The notes below the pieces were generated by a model that saw only the letters and a program-made list of their open reading frames with translations, was not told where the DNA came from and did not search any database. Positions 30,375 to 41,175 of a DNA stretch of 64,000 nucleotides are shown here, one piece after another (positions within the stretch are counted from its first letter, which is position 1; every line of letters starts with the position of its first letter). Origin of the DNA: Eriocheir sinensis (taxonomy: Eukaryota; Arthropoda; Malacostraca; Decapoda; Varunidae). The position numbers and the translations under genes are program-made. The stretch lies in the NCBI RefSeq assembly GCF_024679095.1, contig NC_066571.1, positions 9,099,138-9,163,137 of the forward strand. The letters run 5' to 3'.

Positions 30375-31861
30375 TGTGGATAAGCCATTTATTGTATTAT
30401 AGACCTAAACAAATAGATTACTTTTGAGCTCAAAATCAGGCCAATACCCTAATGACATACCCATACGCCACCTGGCCTTTGAGCCCATCACACTCATGAC
30501 GTACGTGTGCATCACCCAGCCTTTAGGAGTTACGATGGGAAGGGGGCCTGCATGGAGACTTGCTCAGAGGGATCCTCAAGGATGGTTATTGGATAGGGAA
30601 GGCAAGGTGCCCCCAGCTTATGCCTCCATTGACTTATTAATTGATGGGGTAATCTTTGCACCTTCATTGCAAGTTTTGATGACTAGACGTGTTTTTCCTC
30701 AACTCAGGTATAGCGTAGAAGTTGGCTATGTTATGAAGGCATTAAACAGATCATCAATGTGGCTTCCAGGATCCCTATTTCCGCATGACCCGTGATGTGG
30801 CTCCAAGAATCGGGTTGCAAAAGCCAGCCCTTCTGCACTCCACCTTCTTCCCTGCCCTCCATGGAGCCAGCAGTAAAATGAGTGCCTCAGACATGACCTC
30901 CTCCATATACCTCACTGATACAGCCAACCAGATCAAGAAAAAGGCAAGTTGTGAATCGTCATTGGTGATCATGAAACATGAAAATAATTTTAACTGTAAG
31001 AGAAAGGATGACACAAGAAGGATAACTTTTTCGTCTGTTGAGGCATTGTTACTGATATAGTGGCAGAATTGATAAGAATCAAGATTTATCACTTGAAAGG
31101 GTTATTTAGAGATGCCCTTGTGTATGGCAGAGTTGCAAGAGTTACAAAAGTGTTTTGTGTGGTAGAGTATGTAGAGAAGACAGTCCGTAAAAAGAGTTAC
31201 TTATGGATGTTTGCTTGTGTGGCAGATCAACAAGTATGCCTTCTCTGGAGGCAAGGACACTGTAGAGGAGCATCGGGAGAAAGGCGGAGACTGTGAGGTG
31301 GACGTCTCCTACATGTACCTCACTTTCTTCATGGAGGATGACGACAAGCTGGAGGAGATCCGACAGCAGTATTCCTCAGGCCAGATGCTCACAGGAGAAC
31401 TGAAGGCTGAGCTGATTAAGGTAGTGACGATTTGTTTTTTTATTATTATTTTTATTAATAAGCATCCTATGACGGGAGGTTTTGTCCCCCCCCCCCCCCA
31501 GTAGTCCCATACTTTTTTCTCGTGTTAGATTTAGGGAAGATGTACCGGAGCAATAAATACATAAACAGAAATAAGAACACCATATTCTTTGGCTGTCTTA
31601 GCTTCATGATAAATAAAAAAATCATGTAGTGAAATGGTAAAGCAGACTATTGTAATGCTGTTTTTCCCTTCCGTGTCCGATACATTTTTCCTCTTGTGTG
31701 AGCAATCCAGGACCTTGTAGGAGTATATTGAACCTTCAGACTAATTCTGGCCACCTTCACAGGTTTTGCAGAAAATCATGGCCGAGTTCCAGGAGAAGAG
31801 GAAGCAGGTCACCGATGAAACTGTCAAACAATTCATGGCACCTCGCAAACTCAACTTTTAA
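25107..31861 (+). CDS. WARS1: Cytoplasmic tryptophan--tRNA ligase with N-terminal GST-C-like domain
   Basis: Charges tRNA-Trp with tryptophan using ATP (class Ic synthetase, cytosolic). Nine exons (25107-25352, 26763-26919, 27565-27685, 28100-28207, 29219-29434, 30016-30208, 30770-30943, 31226-31420, 31763-31861) join in one frame to 502 residues. The Rossmann fold carries [14 protein letters not shown] (HIGH motif, residues 200-203) and ASSKMSAS (KMSKS motif, 383-387). Family blocks include [12 protein letters not shown] and LTDDEKYLW. Residues 1-82 resemble the GST-C-like N-terminal domain of eEF1B/CysRS ([27 protein letters not shown]) where vertebrate TrpRS has a WHEP domain. An in-frame ATG at 26,772 would give a 417-residue form without it. 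The catalytic part is very secure; the extension is well phased but unproven. Confidence 0.95.
25430..25570 (+). other. Partial tandem copy of the end of TrpRS exon 1
   Basis: [18 protein letters not shown] with a following gtaaaa repeats [17 protein letters not shown] with gtaagc at 25,300-25,358. Intronic sequence behind each donor is also alike (cttggtttccacaagaagga versus cttggttttcacattaaggt), so about 140 bp was duplicated. Using the second donor would put a stop right after the junction with exon 2. Confidence 0.6.
25901..26149 (-). mobile_element. TTAA-flanked element carrying a reverse-transcriptase fragment (short form)
   Basis: TTAACCCGTCCGCTGCG at the left and, at the right, aagagaTTAA. 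It aligns in reverse orientation with 7,665-8,112 from end to end but has a single copy of the 98-bp unit. The minus strand encodes [20 protein letters not shown], a degraded RT segment. Lies in TrpRS intron 1. Confidence 0.6.
26470..26657 (+). mobile_element. piggyBac-type MITE, family A
   Basis: Exactly bounded by TTAA on both sides. Inverted ends are TTAACCCGGTAGCAGCG and CGCTGCTACCGGGTTAA, perfect over 17 bp. It is 188 bp and non-coding. Copies are at 56,178-56,364 and 45,194-45,416 (inverted), with a fragment at 61,148. TTAA targets with CCC/GGG ends are the hallmark of the piggyBac superfamily. Confidence 0.8.
26763..26919 (+). CDS. WARS1: TrpRS exon 2: linker, with alternative start ATG at 26,772
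   Basis: Acceptor tttctctggcag, donor CTGGTCG|gtaagg. Starts [14 protein letters not shown] Gln/Pro-rich linker ([11 protein letters not shown]) leads into [19 protein letters not shown], the conserved beta-hairpin segment before the TrpRS core. Met 86 could start a short isoform. Confidence 0.92.
26920..27564 (+). other. TrpRS intron 2 with SINE body fragment
   Basis: Mostly AT-rich and unique. A SINE-related fragment lies at about 27,333-27,445 (cactataaacactcgcctgc ... cctaccggcgctataggccg plus poly-A). No coding signal. Confidence 0.6.
27565..27685 (+). CDS. WARS1: TrpRS exon 3
   Basis: Acceptor cttccctcccccag, donor CACAG|gtcagg. Encodes [20 protein letters not shown] and then [18 protein letters not shown], standard TrpRS core sequence. 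Confidence 0.96.
28100..28207 (+). CDS. WARS1: TrpRS exon 4: HIGH motif
   Basis: Acceptor tttcttttcacag, donor ACCAA|gtgagt. [20 protein letters not shown] contains the ATP-binding HVGH signature. Confidence 0.97.
28208..29218 (+). other. TrpRS intron 4
   Basis: Contains irregular tandem segments of about 45-55 bp with gagtgggaggtgtgagagga-like cores at 28,540-28,710. Nothing else recognised. Confidence 0.6.
29219..29434 (+). CDS. WARS1: TrpRS exon 5
   Basis: Acceptor tcctctcacag, donor TATAC|gtgagt. [20 protein letters not shown] and [20 protein letters not shown] are diagnostic for eukaryotic cytosolic TrpRS. Confidence 0.97.
29640..29797. mobile_element. Fold-back (palindromic) element, second copy
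   Basis: Same palindrome as 22,979-23,116: ctcccctctgctctgccaca in one arm, and its complement after aacatttgagaggaaaaaat. Lies in TrpRS intron 5. Confidence 0.7.
30016..30208 (+). CDS. WARS1: TrpRS exon 6
   Basis: Acceptor cttatcacag, donor CCAG|gtaacc. [20 protein letters not shown] and [16 protein letters not shown] are typical of the family. Confidence 0.97.
30236..30428. repeat. Near-perfect inverted repeat enclosing (TA)n
   Basis: Two arms of about 45 bp (gctcaaaagtaatctatttg ... tacaataaat, and its complement ending cttttgagct) enclose about 90 bp of TA repeat. It would form a long hairpin in DNA or pre-mRNA. Lies in TrpRS intron 6, 28 bp after the exon. Confidence 0.85.
30770..30943 (+). 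CDS. WARS1: TrpRS exon 7: KMSKS motif
   Basis: Acceptor tggcttccag. [20 protein letters not shown], then [12 protein letters not shown], the KMSKS loop. The donor is AAAAAG|gcaagt, a GC-AG intron. No GT donor keeps the frame. Confidence 0.95.
31226..31420 (+). CDS. WARS1: TrpRS exon 8
   Basis: Acceptor gtgtggcag, donor ATTAAG|gtagtg. [20 protein letters not shown] and [20 protein letters not shown] belong to the anticodon-recognition region of TrpRS. Confidence 0.97.
31763..31861 (+). CDS. WARS1: TrpRS exon 9: C-terminus
   Basis: Acceptor caccttcacag. [20 protein letters not shown] ends MAPRKLNF and TAA at 31,859-31,861. Confidence 0.96.
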   Translation, partial: VLQKIMAEFQEKRKQVTDETVKQFMAPRKLNF

Positions 31862-33744
31862 TACAAGAACTTTTAAATTGATCTTGGCATATCACACTCC
31901 CAGGTACTGTAAGTCTTGGGGCATGAGTGGTTTGAGCAAGTTTTTTTTATAGGCCTCCAACTTCACAAATTTACCATTTCTGGAACAAACCTTGTAGAAC
32001 TCATAACACACACTTGGTAATTGTTATTATTTGTAGTTTTCTTTATTCCAGATCCGAGATGGCTGTCGTTGGACTAATCTAACTGAGCAATGTTTACCCC
32101 CAAAGATTTTGAAGGATGCTGTGTAGCTCATTTTCTGCATAGTCTATGAATGCCAACTTCAGCTATATGAGCATGTGGAGCACACCCAGAAGTCAACCCT
32201 ACTCGTCAGGTTGTTTCTGTACGAGACAGTCCCAAGTGGAGGCCACAGTTTGTGACTTCAGTGAAACCTGCCCTTAGGTACTTGGAGGACCCGGGTTGGG
32301 GTCGGCACAGTAGGGTGAGCTTGGAGAAGCCACCCCAACCCTGGTCTGATTGTTTGATGGTGTAAATTTTGCATATTATAGATAAAACAAATGACTATGT
32401 AGTTTAGAAATTTAATCCCCCTCTTATGTAGTTTAGAAATTTAATCCCCCTCTTTTTTTCATAACTAAACCTACTTAAAGGGCACACATTAACTTCCTCA
32501 TACTGTCTAACACAAGCACCTGTACATCTATCCGCATTGTTGCACATTGTCGCCTGGGCAGTAGATCATGGAGCTTCCTGTATGCTCACTGTTCTGTGGA
32601 CTTTTAGTTGAGTATCATCACACCAAACTTAAAATCAATGGACCGTATTGGCTAGGCAGGCAGTGCCACACATGGCCAGTCAGTGAACTGTCAAAGCAGT
32701 ACTTTCCATAGAATTAAAGTTCTGTATAGAGTGCGTCCGAGGCTGCCTCCAGGATGCAGGGCCAGGTGCTGCCAACGAATGCACACACTTTACTCCTACC
32801 CAATTTCCCGACTATTTGACAGTGAAAAACTAATCGGCTTGGAGCAATGGCGGCACCATGGCCGTGTATCCCGGAGACAGCCTCAGACACACACTAGTCT
32901 ATAACTTGAACTCTATGGAAAGAACAGCTCAGAGTTGAGTGGCCACATGTGGCACTGCCTGCATAGCCAATACGGTCCATTAGCTGCCTTTTGTAGTTCA
33001 AATTCAGGCCAGCTGTAGTTCCTTCCAACAAAGCAACACTTATTAGAACATCTGCTGCAAAATGGTGGAAAAAAGTCTCCCAAAATCACTAAAAACATTT
33101 ATTCAAGTAAAGTAATTATTTAACATGGAAATCCTTGGCCCTAAGCTACAAAGTCCAAATACTGGGAACATTTGGTCCCATTGCAAACTTATTAATGCTT
33201 GAACCTTCATCCTGGTTCAGATCTATGACATGATGAAGGTTACAAGGGACAGTCTGGATAATGAGCTCCAAGAGGGAACTGGGGACACAATGTTAAAGCA
33301 AGTACAAATTCCAAATGAACTAATTCCTTTTGTACTTTAAAGAGAATACTATTAAAAGTCAATAATGCCTACTGATACAACACCTGCAATGTAAGAACAC
33401 ATATAAAACAAAATGTAAAATATGTGGGCCACCACCCCCCTGCTCAACCCCTTGGATATCTTAATGAAGCAGCTGCTGATGTAAATACATAGAAAAATAG
33501 GTACTTTTATGCTATTTGGAAGTACGAAGACATTGATGCATTTAAGCAAATACACTTCAGGGGTAGAAGAGCTGCAAATTTAGATAAGCTTCGTCACCAT
33601 TAAACAGTTCATAATTATTCACATGCAGAACAGTGGGTCCTGCAACTAATGATGCCTAATAGTTTGGTGTTATCTACTTGAAGGCAGCTACTCTCAGGGG
33701 TGTGGTGGCTAGAGAGGAGCACTGCTGCTGCTGCACTGCACTTC
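31862..33744. other. TrpRS 3' flank and HMGA-like 3' UTR (convergent genes)
   Basis: The two genes point at each other. No clear AATAAA close to the TrpRS stop; ATTAAA at about 32,709 is a weak option. On the minus strand AATAAA at 33,103-33,098 would end the HMGA-like transcript with a 3' UTR of about 650 nt. A large fold-back element lies between them (32,637-32,981). Confidence 0.5.
32637..32981. mobile_element. Large fold-back element, arms of 110-160 bp
   Basis: aatggaccgtattggctagg at the left and its complement cctgcatagccaatacggtc at the right. Similarity continues inward through gccacacatggcca and gaggctgcctccaggat, with mismatches. About 345 bp, non-coding. Confidence 0.72.
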
Positions 33745-33819
33745 TTACTCTGCATCCTCAGCAGACTCCTCAGAGGCGTCCTCCTTGGGGGGGTTCTTTG
33801 GGGGGCGGCCACGCTTTCC
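33745..33819 (-). CDS. HMGA-like last exon: third AT-hook and acidic tail
   Basis: Minus-strand acceptor cttgcag, phase-0 entry at GKRGRPPKNPPKED. Stop TAA at 33,747-33,745. Its hook core (GGCCGCCCCCCAAAG) is a near copy of that in the first coding exon. Confidence 0.87.
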   Translation of the reverse strand, partial: GKRGRPPKNPPKEDASEESAEDAE

Positions 33820-36482
33820 CTGCAAGTACAAATCTCAACTTTACAAACCTAAAATTTAAATCAAATCTAAAATCATTAGTAATTTATCTCATTAATTTAC
33901 AGATTAACAATCCACATTTCCATAAAAATATCCATATTAAATTAATTTTCTGAAACCTCTTCCCACAAGAGCGCCCACAAAAACTTGCCTCCCACAAATT
34001 TATCGAGATTCCTGTTACGACAATGTTCTGGCAGTGCAGCCAAGTATTTTATACGAGAAATGATCACAAAGGAGTAAGAGTCTGAGATATTTTTACCGAC
34101 TCCGACTCCACACCACTGGTTGCAACTGTGGTCATAATTATCAGAGAACAGGTTCAAAACAATGGTAAGTTTGGAGTTTTTAAATGTTTGAATTTTCTAT
34201 TTTTTTACATAATTGACTTTAGGTTTTTCTCTAGATTTTTTTGTTTGTAGGAAATTTTTAAATTAGCTAGCATGGAAGCAGTGTGAGGTGCCAAATTACT
34301 GGAAAAATGCAATCATTGTGCTATTGTACAAAAGGAGTAGGGATAATTGTTCCTATATTGTCAATAAGTTTGCTCAATGTACCAGGAAAAGTATGACAGA
34401 CTTTTAAATGATGAAAATATTTTCAAGAAAAAATGAAGGGAAAGGTGTAGCTGAATCTTTGCACTAAAAATTAAAGTTGAAAAATTCAGTAAGACTACTA
34501 TTTGACAGAAAAACTAATCGGGTTGGAGTGAAATGTGTGCAATCGTCGGCTACTACTTCAAACTACTTCACATCCAACAAATTTACTAACCACACTACTG
34601 GACCTCTATCCATATTTTTTCATCAAATGAAGATGTCAGCAACAAAAAAAAATCCCAGATAAACTGTACAAATCAGCTGCCACCCAAAATGAGTGTGTCA
34701 TCACTGGCATCCACCCTTCCCTCACATTGCCTCCTACCTAAGTCCTCGCTATACATATATATTGTTGTATTGTGTAGCTACCTCCTGTCACTTTTAGAGT
34801 ATGTGGTGTCAAGATGGGTAAGAAAATATTAAGGATGTGTATGAACTTTGGTATGAGTGCAACAAGGGAAGTAGTTTGTGGAGTGATTGCATGGGGGAAT
34901 GCAAGAGATGATTTGGTCATATGAATGACAGGCTATTGAGAATAATGTGTTTGAGGGCAGGACAAACTGTCAGGGGAAGACCATCAATAAAATGGAACAG
35001 TAAAGTAGATGAGTATTGGAGATGCCCGAGTGTTTTCAGACAAGTGACAATGTGCTGTAGAGGGACTGCCACAGCAGGGAAATCAAGGACTTATGCCATG
35101 GCCAATAACTTATATCCATGAGGGGACAGTATCCAAGACTTAAGATAGATAAATGAATGACAGCATGGAAGGAAGATCAAATGTGGACATTAACCCTTTC
35201 ATTGCTAAACGCTTGCAGCGGGCGTTAGGCGTATTTGCTGGTGGCGCTAAACACTTGCTGCAACCTCCAGCCGCACTCAAATCTCCTGCGTATGAGTGTG
35301 TTCCAACACTAATTCTCACAACACAGGCTTGCCAATTGAGTGGGTTCTTCACTAAATTTGGTGGAAAATCATGTCAGCCCAGCGTGGAAAATCTACGGAC
35401 GAGCAACTGGTGGATGTTAATTGTTGACCAATAGTGACATTTTTGCATAGCTTCACCTATCACATGACTGATATTTTGACCAAATAGTTGTAAATTTTGC
35501 AGTTGGCTATACTGCCCTGCCAGCACCCCATCATCAAAAGATCTACTCAGTAGTTGCCTTACAGCTGACCGTCGCGCACGTATAAATGTATGTCTTCACA
35601 GGCAACACCCCCTGAACGTGCCTGTACTTTCGCAGGAGAGGCTTACATTACCGAATCGTATAGATCTTGGCCTCCTCTTTCCAATGGTGTTTTTGTTTTT
35701 TAGCTGTGATGAATAGTTTTTGAGATATAGCGGTTAAAAGAGATCCCTTTCCCCCGCTGGAGTGCCCGAGCGCGCCTGAGGGGATAATCTTGTTGCGAGC
35801 GCTTTGCAATGAAAGGAAGAGTTACATGTGTGGGAGACTAACTGGATTATACAATAATGATGTCGAACTTGCTACTGTCATACGGCACCTAATAAACTTA
35901 TTAAAGACAAACTAAATAAATATATCTTTGGGGAACAATTCTGTATGGAAGCATGGAAGTGAAAATAAAGGAAAGACCAATGAAGGGCAGACAAGTAATA
36001 AGTGCACTGCCATCATGAAGGAATGAGTGTGTTGGAGGGAAAGAAAGTCATTTTATTATCCTTCCAGCTTTGTCATGTGCACAATGAATGCAGACTGCTA
36101 CACATCAATCATGAACACACAATGAGTAAAAAACAAAAAACTGTGTCAAGATGGGATGGAAAAAATAATGGATTAGGTACGAGTTTTGGTATGGGTGTGA
36201 TGCTGAGGAATCCCCTAACTACTATTGGAAGGGGAAAAAACTAAGGGCGATACAAGAACCACTACTCAAAACAAAGCTGCCCCTCACCGTGCCCTTGGAT
36301 GCGGGCTTCTTGGCAGCTACAGAGCCCTTGTTCTTGCTGCCCTTGGGTCGGCCTCGACCCCTCTTGGCAGGAGAGGCGCTGTCACTCTCCGCCTTCCTCT
36401 TTGGGGTTGCCTTCTCACTGTCGGGCTTTGGGGGGCGGCCACGCTTCCTCTTGGGGGTCTCTACTGGATTGTCCTCAGCCAT
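33745..36482 (-). CDS. HMGA-like AT-hook chromatin protein
   Basis: Small nuclear architectural protein that should bind the minor groove of AT-rich DNA. Two coding exons (36482-36288 and 33819-33745) give 89 residues, close to the size of vertebrate HMGA. Three AT-hooks: KRKRGRPPKP (11-20), KRGRGRPKGSK (40-50) and GKRGRPPKNPP (66-76), followed by an acidic end, KEDASEESAEDAE. The start ATG (gccATGG) is a strong Kozak and lies eight bases after an acceptor (aatatttcag), so a 5' UTR exon exists upstream, probably ending at 42,641. The overall plan matches HMGA1/HMGA2 and insect HMGI-type proteins. Strict orthology to vertebrate HMGA is not shown, so no symbol is given. Confidence 0.87.
34790..35130 (+). 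mobile_element. Degenerate LINE reverse-transcriptase C-terminal relic
   Basis: MNDRLLRIMCLRAGQTVRGR followed by PSIKWNSKVDEYW, and later a Tyr-Pro end, resembles the RT C-terminal tail of arthropod LINEs (NDRLV...GRGRPP.KW...VDEY). Frames are broken. Confidence 0.5.
35190..35824 (+). mobile_element. Terminal-inverted-repeat element, possibly piggyBac-type
   Basis: Starts TTAACCCTTTCATTGC and ends with gcgctttgcaatgaaagg. The arms match over about 25 bp with gaps. TTAA is intact only at the left; the right end reads GTTA. About 635 bp with no intact transposase. Confidence 0.5.
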
Positions 36483-36490
36483 GGCTTTTG
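36288..36490 (-). CDS. HMGA-like first coding exon: two AT-hooks
   Basis: The exon starts at 36,490 after aatatttcag; CDS 36,482-36,288. Donor GGCACG|gtgagg, phase 0. Lys/Pro/Ala-rich, with Ser and Thr sites typical of phosphorylated HMGA linkers (MAEDNPVETPKRKRGRPP). Confidence 0.88.
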
Positions 36491-39400
36491 CTGAAATATT
36501 AGTCATTTAATTTCCTGTCTGTCTAGGTAAAAGGTCCATTCCTGTTGTATATTGTTCCATATTACTTACTGTGTAGGTTAAATGCATCACAAATAGATGC
36601 CAAACACATAACTAGGAAAAATAAGTAGTAGTACAGGACATGGACGCCTACATAGATGCCAGAGGATAAATGGATGGAGAATACAGAAGTTTACTTTATT
36701 GTCCAGCATACTCAGGTAAAGAAATTAGTACTCGCAATTTAAAATGTAAGATACAGATGAAGCTGATATTGTTAAGGTAAAAGTACAGCTGGTGAGAAAA
36801 AGCACAACACAATGAAAAGTTAAACCACCTCACAGGAAAAGGTAAGACTAACACACCCGGCTACCACTTGTAACTAATCACAGGCTGGGCTAGGTTTCAA
36901 CACTAAGGCAAAGCAAAACTTCATTTTTCTGGTCATGCACATTAAATGTGCACCTTCACCAATAAACATTGAATCCTCCCATTTTATTGGCTGTTTGAAC
37001 CAATGAAGTTAAAGGAATAAATAATATGAATGGTCAAACAGTGAAATTTCACCCCAAAAAACACCATTTCAGTTACTAAGCTGGGATAAGTTTATGGAGT
37101 TTACATAACTTACATTACATGAGTCACAAACCCCCTGCTCATAATGCTGGATATATTTTTTCTCATGAGCTTTTTAACTTATCTGATAGCAATCTATTTT
37201 TTTTTATATACTTCTAACCCCTCTCTCCCCAGTGACAAAACCTAACCAAATGCTGTAACAAACATGACATTGGCTGAACTCCACCAAATGGCTAAACTTT
37301 ACACATTAGTAACAGCCTCACCAGCTGTGGCAACTCCAGTCATGGAAACAGACACTGAAGTGACACCGCCACTCAACCATTTAGTTTAAGCAGACTATTT
37401 CCTGTGCAGCTTTTCTGTCCAAGCCTTAAGTACTTCACAAGGTACTCTCATCTGCACAACCTGAATTTGCAAAACTTTGTGCATCAGCTTTTACTGAACT
37501 AGAAAAAAAAAAGCACTGAAATACACGAAAATAAACAATGAAAACCCCCATCAAGAAACGGGTCTACTGATAAAGTATGGCAGTGATGTGGACCATGCAA
37601 TACATGATGCTGGTGAGTCAGTGTGCATGAGGATGGGCATAGGCATCCTTTAGCTGGTAGTGTATCTGTGGCTGGCACAGGCAGAGGAAGAATAAGGGAA
37701 GTAAAGGAAGCTCCCTTCGTGCTTCCCTCACACCACTTGCTTTTGTATTTTTGTTGTTTTTTGCAAGCCAGTTCACCCTCACAGGTGCTACAACTCTGCC
37801 TCTGTTCCCTATGCTGCCCATGGGACACCTCAATACTTCACCCTCAATCATGACTGACATGAGCTTGTCACGAAAAGTTGATAAGTGTCGCTTGACCAAC
37901 AATCTCAGCCACTTAAGGCCAAAGTTAGGGTCCTATGATGTTGAGGTGCACTCACTCAGGAATGCTCTCATGGAGGATGATAAAAAACCTATAAGCTTAT
38001 TTTACAGGAAACCTACAGCATTTCAATAATTTGCCCTGCACTCTGGTTCACACCAGAAGTAACATCTGGTGAGTGCACAATATAAGGAAGATTTTTTAAA
38101 AGAAACAAGGAACTTGCAATATTTATAAGCATGATGTAAATCAGATTTTGTGATAATACCTCCCTTATTTGGTCAGGTAACCACTACGTAGCACTGGCTC
38201 AACAAGGAAAGTCGAGGACAAAATTACAGAATAAATATTTAGATTAACACAAAGCTACATAAAATGGGTGCCTATAACAATCTGACCTCACAAAATTCTC
38301 AAGTTATGTAATAGATACTGGGATTTAATGAAGTTCTCTACTAAAAAAAAATAAGAGAATTTGACAACTCTTCAATGTACAGTCTTTGAGCCAGTATATA
38401 TTCTTGCTCCTCGGTGGGTGTGGTGTTGTGAATCTGTCTATCATCCATTCTTTACCGAATCAAATCAGACTAACTAGGCATCCTACAGTTCCTGCTTAGT
38501 ACCTGGGTTCATATTCTTCCATACATTATCTGTAAATCACTTATGCCTTATAATTTCCATAACAAATATTGCCTGCTATAAAACCATAGGTCTTCATTAA
38601 TAGCTAAAAATTATGCAAATAAATGAAACTAAAACAGGCCAATATGCCAGTCAAGATACACTTTAATAGTTTCAATAGTAAAAATATACTTTTGTAAAGC
38701 AATGACACCCATAAGATACTAAGCAGTACTGCAGGCATAAACCTGTCATAACGTAACTGGGTACTTTTGGTTTTAATACAGACTTGCACATCTGTTGTTT
38801 CATAATTATATGCACTGAACATTATCATGGTGTATACAACTCCTTCAAACTTTAAGGTTATGCCATTTGATGCTTCTCTGATATTAAACGATAGCTACTC
38901 TCTAAACTGGGAAAATTTGACAAAGTTTTTGGAGGGTAACTTATACCAAGATGTATAGAACAAATCTTTATAAAAGAAATGCAACAAATGCCCATATATG
39001 TTCAGGATGGGTTGGATTTCCACCAATAGGAAAACAAGGTGTGAGAAGGATGCAAAACATAAGAGTTAAGAGGCCACAGAGCAAATCACTTTGTGGAAAA
39101 CTTGACTCATTCATTATAAATCAGTTTCCTTGCAAAATCTATTAATATATGGCACATGAAACTTTTTACATCAGCTAACTAATGCAATGACTGGTACACC
39201 GTACTTTTCATGTTTGTGGAGCCAAACCGTATCAATTCAGAGACGGAAGGCTGGGTTGCCGAACGCTCAAATTATTGATGGTCTGGAAAAAAGGTATACA
39301 TTTACAAAAAAAAAAAAATCCTAGAGTTCCTGTACCTTTCCTACATCATGTGGTGAAATTTTACAGCAGAATGTTGCTAGAATGCACAACATCACTTCCT

Positions 39401-39885
39401 GAGCCCCTCTGATCATGTCCTCCTCTACACTCCACACCACACAGTGCAATCCTATGCAAGTTTCCATTAACCTATTTCAGCAAAAAATGTACAAATAAAT
39501 TGATTTACTACCAAACAGCATTCAGTTTGATCTGGAATACTGTCAACTCTACCAAGCCATTTATTATGTAAATGTTTGAGCTCAGTGAAAACAACATCTT
39601 TCATGAAGTACAAGATGTGGAAACTAGAATGAGCAGAATGAACTCAAGGTTTCAAAGCTCTTAAAATAATGGCAATGCATTGGTATCCTCACTCATACCT
39701 TGCAATAAAGGAGTCAGGTACTAGATACATTATATTGGCAGTAGAATGCCATGAAATCTATCAAAATCAGTGTATAATTAATACCTATTTTACTAACGTG
39801 CAAATTATTGATAAATCTTTTAAAATTGGTAAAAAAAATTACTTCGTCAAAATTTCCATCAAGGGGGGTTGTCCTCTAGGCCCTG

Positions 39886-40118
39886 GCCACTGCAAGCTAC
39901 AACACTACAGTCCATGGGTCTGGAAGTATGGTGATAATCAGAGTTGTTCAAGATTACCACCGGAGGAGAGTTTCAGAACATCAAATTTTTAATATGGGCA
40001 TCATCAGTATGACATTGAGTTTATAAGTATTATGGGAATGCATGTAGAAAAGACACTCAGCTGGCGTAAACAACCCGGTTATATCAGTACCATACTTCCA
40101 CAACCATGTCCTGCAGTG
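39886..40118. mobile_element. Fold-back element
   Basis: cagtccatgggtctggaagt and, inverted, acttccacaaccatgtcctg match imperfectly, with the similarity extending to agttgttc/gaacaacccg-type inner sequence. About 230 bp. It overlaps the start of an open frame, which weakens any coding claim there. Confidence 0.45.
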
Positions 40119-41155
40119 TCCAGGCCAGACAATGCATGGCTTTTACCGTCTCAGTGTAGTTCTCGTCATTTTAAAGCCCGTATTGTTAAATATTTAAGCG
40201 CCTCAATTCGCCTGTTTGACAAGTCTCTCGTAACTGCTGGGATTTTCATGGACTTTGTGATGCTAGCGATAGGCCTAGTTTTACTCGCCTTCTGCACCAT
40301 GAACGGACAAAACACCCATGAAAAAACTATTAATCTTCTCTATGGCCTTAGGAAAGTCGTAAGGGAGACCAATATGTATAAGAATATGGACCCAAATCTT
40401 TTCAGTTCCTAGTGCGAATTGATAGTAACGAGGTGATTAATTAATTTCCATTCATCGCAATTTGAGAGCGGGGCACGAGAGGTGTTGGGGTTTGTTCAGG
40501 CGCTGCGCCCTCGTCAATATGGCGGGCGGCGGAAGAGTCCACCTTCCCCTTGGTCTTGCAGGGTCTGAAGTACTTTTTTTTCTCATTTATGCGTACTGTG
40601 AGGACAAAACTTATTTCAAACGAGTTTTTGATTTGCTTCATGTCAATTTGTGTTATTTATTTCATGACAATCACGACGGGGGAGGGAAAAAACAAAAATA
40701 TTGATTTGCAATAGTGTTAGATTACGGTAATTAAAAGTTCAAAGCTTATAAGTGTCTTTCTTAAAATCGGAGGAAGCTTGAACTGAAAATTGAATCAAAA
40801 TTTTAAATTACGGTTAATTTCAAATGAGCCACACCTGAATCCCTATTTACCACCTCATTACATCCTATTTCATCCATAAGTATAACTGATGAGAAAATAA
40901 AAAGTCATCAGGAGACCGTGGTATACATGTAATCTTCTTAGGCCGAAAAGCCTGCAACAAAATTTTCAAAGTTGCAAATTTTGGCGTGCCTCTGCCTCCC
41001 TGCAACAACGAAGGGGCGCCATTTTCTTCCTCTCAGCGGATCTTAACTCCGCTGCAACGCGCCAAACTAACAAAAGGCCACCCCGACTGGCCACGAATAA
41101 TCTTAAATTTTTTTGAATTTATTTTCTCCCGCGCAATAAAAGGTCGGGTCGCACA

Positions 41156-41175
41156 TTTTTGGCGGGAGATTTGAG
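41156..41175 (+). promoter_or_regulatory. E2F/CDE-CHR-like module, copy 1
   Basis: ttttTGGCGGGAGATTTGAG joins a TTTGGCGGGA E2F-type site to TTTGAG four bases after GGCGG, the spacing known for CDE-CHR cell-cycle elements. Set in a GC-rich segment that also has gcgccatttt. Confidence 0.4.

Larger units (their letters stand above)
33820..36287 (-). other. HMGA-like intron 2 with LINE and MITE relics
   Basis: No exon seen. A degraded LINE 3' segment lies at about 34,790-35,130 on the plus strand, followed by a terminal-inverted-repeat element at 35,190-35,824. The remainder is AT-rich. Confidence 0.55.

Noticed and set aside
36225..36494. Plus-strand open frames over the AT-hook exon
   Set aside because: Antisense shadows; the minus strand gives AT-hooks, a strong Kozak and good splice sites.
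40032..40412. 126-residue plus-strand open frame with a hydrophobic stretch
   Set aside because: No recognisable domain, starts inside a fold-back element, no splice or promoter support. Kept only as a note.
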